Part shown: in pieces, positions 62,156 to 64,000 of the stretch
Numbering within the stretch: the stretch's first letter is position 1
How the letters are laid out: each line of letters opens with the position of its first letter
Translations under genes and position numbers: made by a program
Origin: Chitinophaga qingshengii
GTDB lineage: Bacteria; Bacteroidota; Bacteroidia; Chitinophagales; Chitinophagaceae
Length of the DNA: 64,000 nucleotides
Reading direction: 5' to 3'
Assembly (NCBI RefSeq): GCF_014529935.1
Contig: NZ_JACVFC010000001.1
Span: 1,364,001 to 1,428,000, forward strand
The notes under the pieces: generated by a model
Told to the model about the DNA's origin: nothing
What the model saw: only the letters and a program-made list of their open reading frames with translations
The model's database searches: none

Positions 62156-62936
62156 AGTCTTCGTTAAATGCTTCTTTGGCAAAAGCAGCCAGCAGCCGGT
62201 TAAATTCTTCCGGTTGATCGAGGCTGGTGAGGTGACCTGCGGCAGGTAGCGTATGTACGCCTCCCCGCCATTTCCCTGGCAACACCGTATCAAGATAGCT
62301 ATTATCGATGATGCGCTCCTCGCTGCCATACACAAATGCCACAGGAATGCCCGCCTCTTCCACCTGAAGGATCTGGTTACTCCATTCACCTCTGCCCAGG
62401 GAGGCCGCCAGACCGGACCTGAATGCAGGATCAGTTTTCCGGTAGTCTGCCGTAAGCACTTGCAGTGTTTCAGTGGCCGGCACTGCCACCAGGCCGGATA
62501 CATATCCCTGCAGCCGTTCTTCAGGAGGGGTAGCTTCAAACAGAACAGCCGCGTGTTCAAATGGAATCATGACAGTAGCCGGTGTTATTGCTCCTCCCAA
62601 AAGGCAACCGCCGGCGATGAATAGTCCTTTACAGCCTTTTAGCTGTGGCAGCGCTTCCGCCGCAACACTTCCGGCCAGGGATATAGTGACAAGGATGTAC
62701 TCGTCCAACTTCAGCTGTTGCAAGGTATCCGCCAATACGTTGCCCAATAGGGGCAAACTATATACATCAGCCGGACCGGATGCACCGTGTCCGGGGAAAT
62801 CAATGCAGATACGGGTATATTGCTCCAGTAAGGGATCATTCACCTGCTTATCCCAGGTGCGATGCGAACCACAGGCCTGGTGAAGGAATACGAGCGTCCT
62901 GGGGCCGTTTCCTTTTGTTGAAATCGATAATTGCAT
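62154..62936 (-). CDS. Alpha/beta hydrolase with atypical nucleophile elbow
   Basis: The 260-residue protein has the hydrolase opening TLVFLHQACGSHRTWDKQV, the CIDFPGHGASG strand-loop and LPAAGHLTSLDQPEEFNRLL with the likely catalytic His. The elbow is TISLAG (84-89, Ser86) where GxSxG is normal, so both Gly positions are changed. The acid region reads FVYGSEERIID, without the usual Asp. It may be an active enzyme with altered geometry or a non-catalytic fold. It starts 8 bases after the upstream PAS-LuxR gene and is co-oriented with it. Confidence 0.85.
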   Translation of the reverse strand: MQLSISTKGNGPRTLVFLHQACGSHRTWDKQVNDPLLEQYTRICIDFPGHGASGPADVYSLPLLGNVLADTLQQLKLDEYILVTISLAGSVAAEALPQLKGCKGLFIAGGCLLGGAITPATVMIPFEHAAVLFEATPPEERLQGYVSGLVAVPATETLQVLTADYRKTDPAFRSGLAASLGRGEWSNQILQVEEAGIPVAFVYGSEERIIDNSYLDTVLPGKWRGGVHTLPAAGHLTSLDQPEEFNRLLAAFAKEAFNED

Positions 62937-62944
62937 ATGGGAGA

Positions 62945-63748
62945 TTAAATAAGACCACGTTTGCAGGCAAAAGCCACCAGCTCCGCCACATTTTTAGTAC
63001 TGGTTTTCTTCAGCATATTTTTCCGGTGGTTGGCAATGGTATTTTCCGCAATATTGAGACGGTCCGCTATCTGTTTACTGCACCAGCCATCAGCCATGTA
63101 TTGCAGAATTTGCTGTTCCCTGACAGAAAGTAGCCTGTCTTCCTCACGGGGGTAATAGGTATGGGCTTCCAGCAAATCACAACCGGCAGTACTGGTTTTT
63201 TCAATAGTATGGTGCATTAAAAAATCTTTCTTAAAAGGTGTTATGTTCATCACCATCCCGATGCTGTACAAAGGCAGGCCAGTATCGGGGGAAGTGAGAT
63301 AAGAGCCCCGCTGGTAAATGGGTATATAGCGCCCGCTGCGATGCCGTACCCTGAAGTTATAGGAAAACACAAACCGGTGATGGTCTTCCACCGGCTGCGA
63401 ACGCAGAAATGCCATATTGGTGCTGAACACATGTTCGTTGTACACTTTGAAATCTTCGGGGTGATATATGTCCAGCAATTTGGGGATTCCGCCTTCCAGG
63501 AAGGCTTCAGATGGTTCGCCTACCAGTTCACGGGTAGCGCTGGTCATCAGCCGGTAGCTGGCCTGCGTGTAGTCAATTGCGTAAAATAAAGGTTGGGTGT
63601 GAAGGATGCCGGCACCAAGGCTGTCGAACCCCGAAACGGCAGCACGGACCTGCTGTTCATTGATTTTTTCATTTTCACGGCAAATACTTTGCAGGTGCCC
63701 TTCATACGTTTGTTCGAACTGGCCTCCCCGGTAATTTTTTTTGCTCAT
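62945..63748 (-). CDS. LuxR-type regulator with PAS-like sensory domain
   Basis: The 267-residue protein has a PAS-like N-terminal half (YAIDYTQASYRLMTSATREL, IYHPEDFKVYNEHVFSTN, RFVFSYNFRVRHRSGRYIPI) and a C-terminal LuxR helix-turn-helix (LLSVREQQILQYMADGWCSK, QIADRLNIAENTIANHRKNM, LKKTSTKNVAELVAFA). There is no receiver, so it is a one-component regulator. It is followed in the same direction by the alpha/beta hydrolase and is divergent from a secreted protein gene starting at 63839, whose promoter lies between them. Confidence 0.92.
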   Translation of the reverse strand: MSKKNYRGGQFEQTYEGHLQSICRENEKINEQQVRAAVSGFDSLGAGILHTQPLFYAIDYTQASYRLMTSATRELVGEPSEAFLEGGIPKLLDIYHPEDFKVYNEHVFSTNMAFLRSQPVEDHHRFVFSYNFRVRHRSGRYIPIYQRGSYLTSPDTGLPLYSIGMVMNITPFKKDFLMHHTIEKTSTAGCDLLEAHTYYPREEDRLLSVREQQILQYMADGWCSKQIADRLNIAENTIANHRKNMLKKTSTKNVAELVAFACKRGLI

Positions 63749-63788
63749 AGGTGATGGTTGAAATATTCAGCAATAGCTATAAATGGCT

Positions 63789-63820
63789 ATTGTCCTCTGC
63801 TCACAACGACGCTATTTTTG
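63789..63820 (+). promoter_or_regulatory. Putative promoter of the last gene
   Basis: TATTTTTG (63813-63820) is a full -7 match, and ATTG (63789-63792) lies 20 bases upstream as a near-consensus -33 box. Confidence 0.55.
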
Positions 63821-63838
63821 TGCTGACAGAAAAAAACC

Positions 63839-64000
63839 ATGAAAAAGTTACTACTTTTTATTCTTATCTGTGCATTATTTTATTGGCCTGAGCAGGTATT
63901 ATCCCAGGGCAAAGCGACACTAGCCAAAGATGCGCGGCCGGAAAAATATGTGCCGCCCAAGGGAGGTAAGTCTTCCCAAAAAACCTATTCCTCCCCCGCA
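63839..64000 (+). CDS. Secreted protein, N-terminus only (cut by window edge)
   Basis: From the ATG at 63839 the frame is open to the window end (54 codons). It begins with a clear signal peptide (MKKLLLFILICALFYWPEQV, LSQGKAT). The mature part is basic and rich in Pro, Gly and Ser (ARPEKYVPPKGGKSSQ). It is too short to identify. A good Bacteroidota promoter lies 19 bases upstream. Confidence 0.75.
   Translation, partial: MKKLLLFILICALFYWPEQVLSQGKATLAKDARPEKYVPPKGGKSSQKTYSSPA

Noticed and set aside
62096..62560. 154-aa frame inside the alpha/beta hydrolase gene
   Set aside because: Same strand, different frame, no motif. The hydrolase frame is clearly the coding one.
1..64000. CRISPR array, IS element, integrase or phage genes
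   Set aside because: No regularly spaced repeats, transposase or integrase motifs were seen in any frame.

Overview
The window looks like a chromosomal segment of a soil-type Bacteroidota, most likely Chitinophaga or a close relative in the Chitinophagaceae. The evidence is two SusC/SusD pairs, one of them under an ECF sigma/FecR (DUF4974) pair, many lipoproteins with short Bacteroidota-style lipoboxes, LytTR and wHTH regulators fused to membrane segments, and promoters of the TTTG-N19/20-TAnnTTTG type. Most genes are moderately GC-rich. The patch around 45.2-46.3 kb is visibly more AT-rich.

Left part (1-8.2 kb): a leftward cluster of MoxR AAA ATPase, DUF58, BatA-like, DUF4175-like and another membrane protein, ending in a TldD/PmbA-type protein cut by the window edge. 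A DUF4159 gene is divergent from it. This is the Bacteroidota MoxR/DUF58 ('aerotolerance-like') envelope module. From 8.2 to 30 kb come a multi-pass protein of unknown function, SusC/SusD pair 1, a secreted aldose 1-epimerase, dipeptidase E, a TetR regulator overlapping two tandem paralogous small genes, a DEAD-box helicase, a DUF6528 propeller, small lipoprotein and outer-membrane genes, a class 3 lipase, a TonB siderophore-type receptor, an NmrA-like reductase and an SnoaL/DUF4440 lipoprotein.

From 27.3 to 37.4 kb (read leftward) lies an ECF sigma - FecR - SusC - SusD - sulfatase - sulfatase locus, a sulfated-glycan uptake/desulfation system with no glycoside hydrolase in view. From 37.6 to 43.8 kb a membrane LytTR regulator is followed by a TonB receptor, a beta-helix lipoprotein and a diheme cytochrome c lipoprotein. 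Two perfect 11-bp direct repeats with a 21-bp period lie between regulator and receptor and are a good candidate LytTR operator.

From 43.9 to 46.4 kb is a decayed patch: an AraC C-terminal remnant, a frameshifted and truncated GT10 fucosyltransferase-like gene, tRNA-Pro(CGG), and an AT-rich DNA alkylation repair gene. From 46 to 54 kb are an SRPBCC protein, a membrane wHTH regulator with phased ATTTACA repeats beside its divergent target, an M23 peptidase, a small Cys-rich membrane protein, DUF2490, SMI1/KNR4, a lipoprotein and a GT39 transferase.

The right part holds the most distinctive loci. A hybrid histidine kinase is followed by a class I terpene synthase with complete metal-binding motifs and convergent to a 2OG-Fe(II) oxygenase (54.4-58.2 kb). 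A pxpB-pxpC-pxpA 5-oxoprolinase operon is translationally coupled to an NRAMP-fold transporter that lacks the metal-coordinating DPGN motif (58.4-62.1 kb). The window ends with an alpha/beta hydrolase, a PAS-LuxR regulator and the first codons of a secreted protein.
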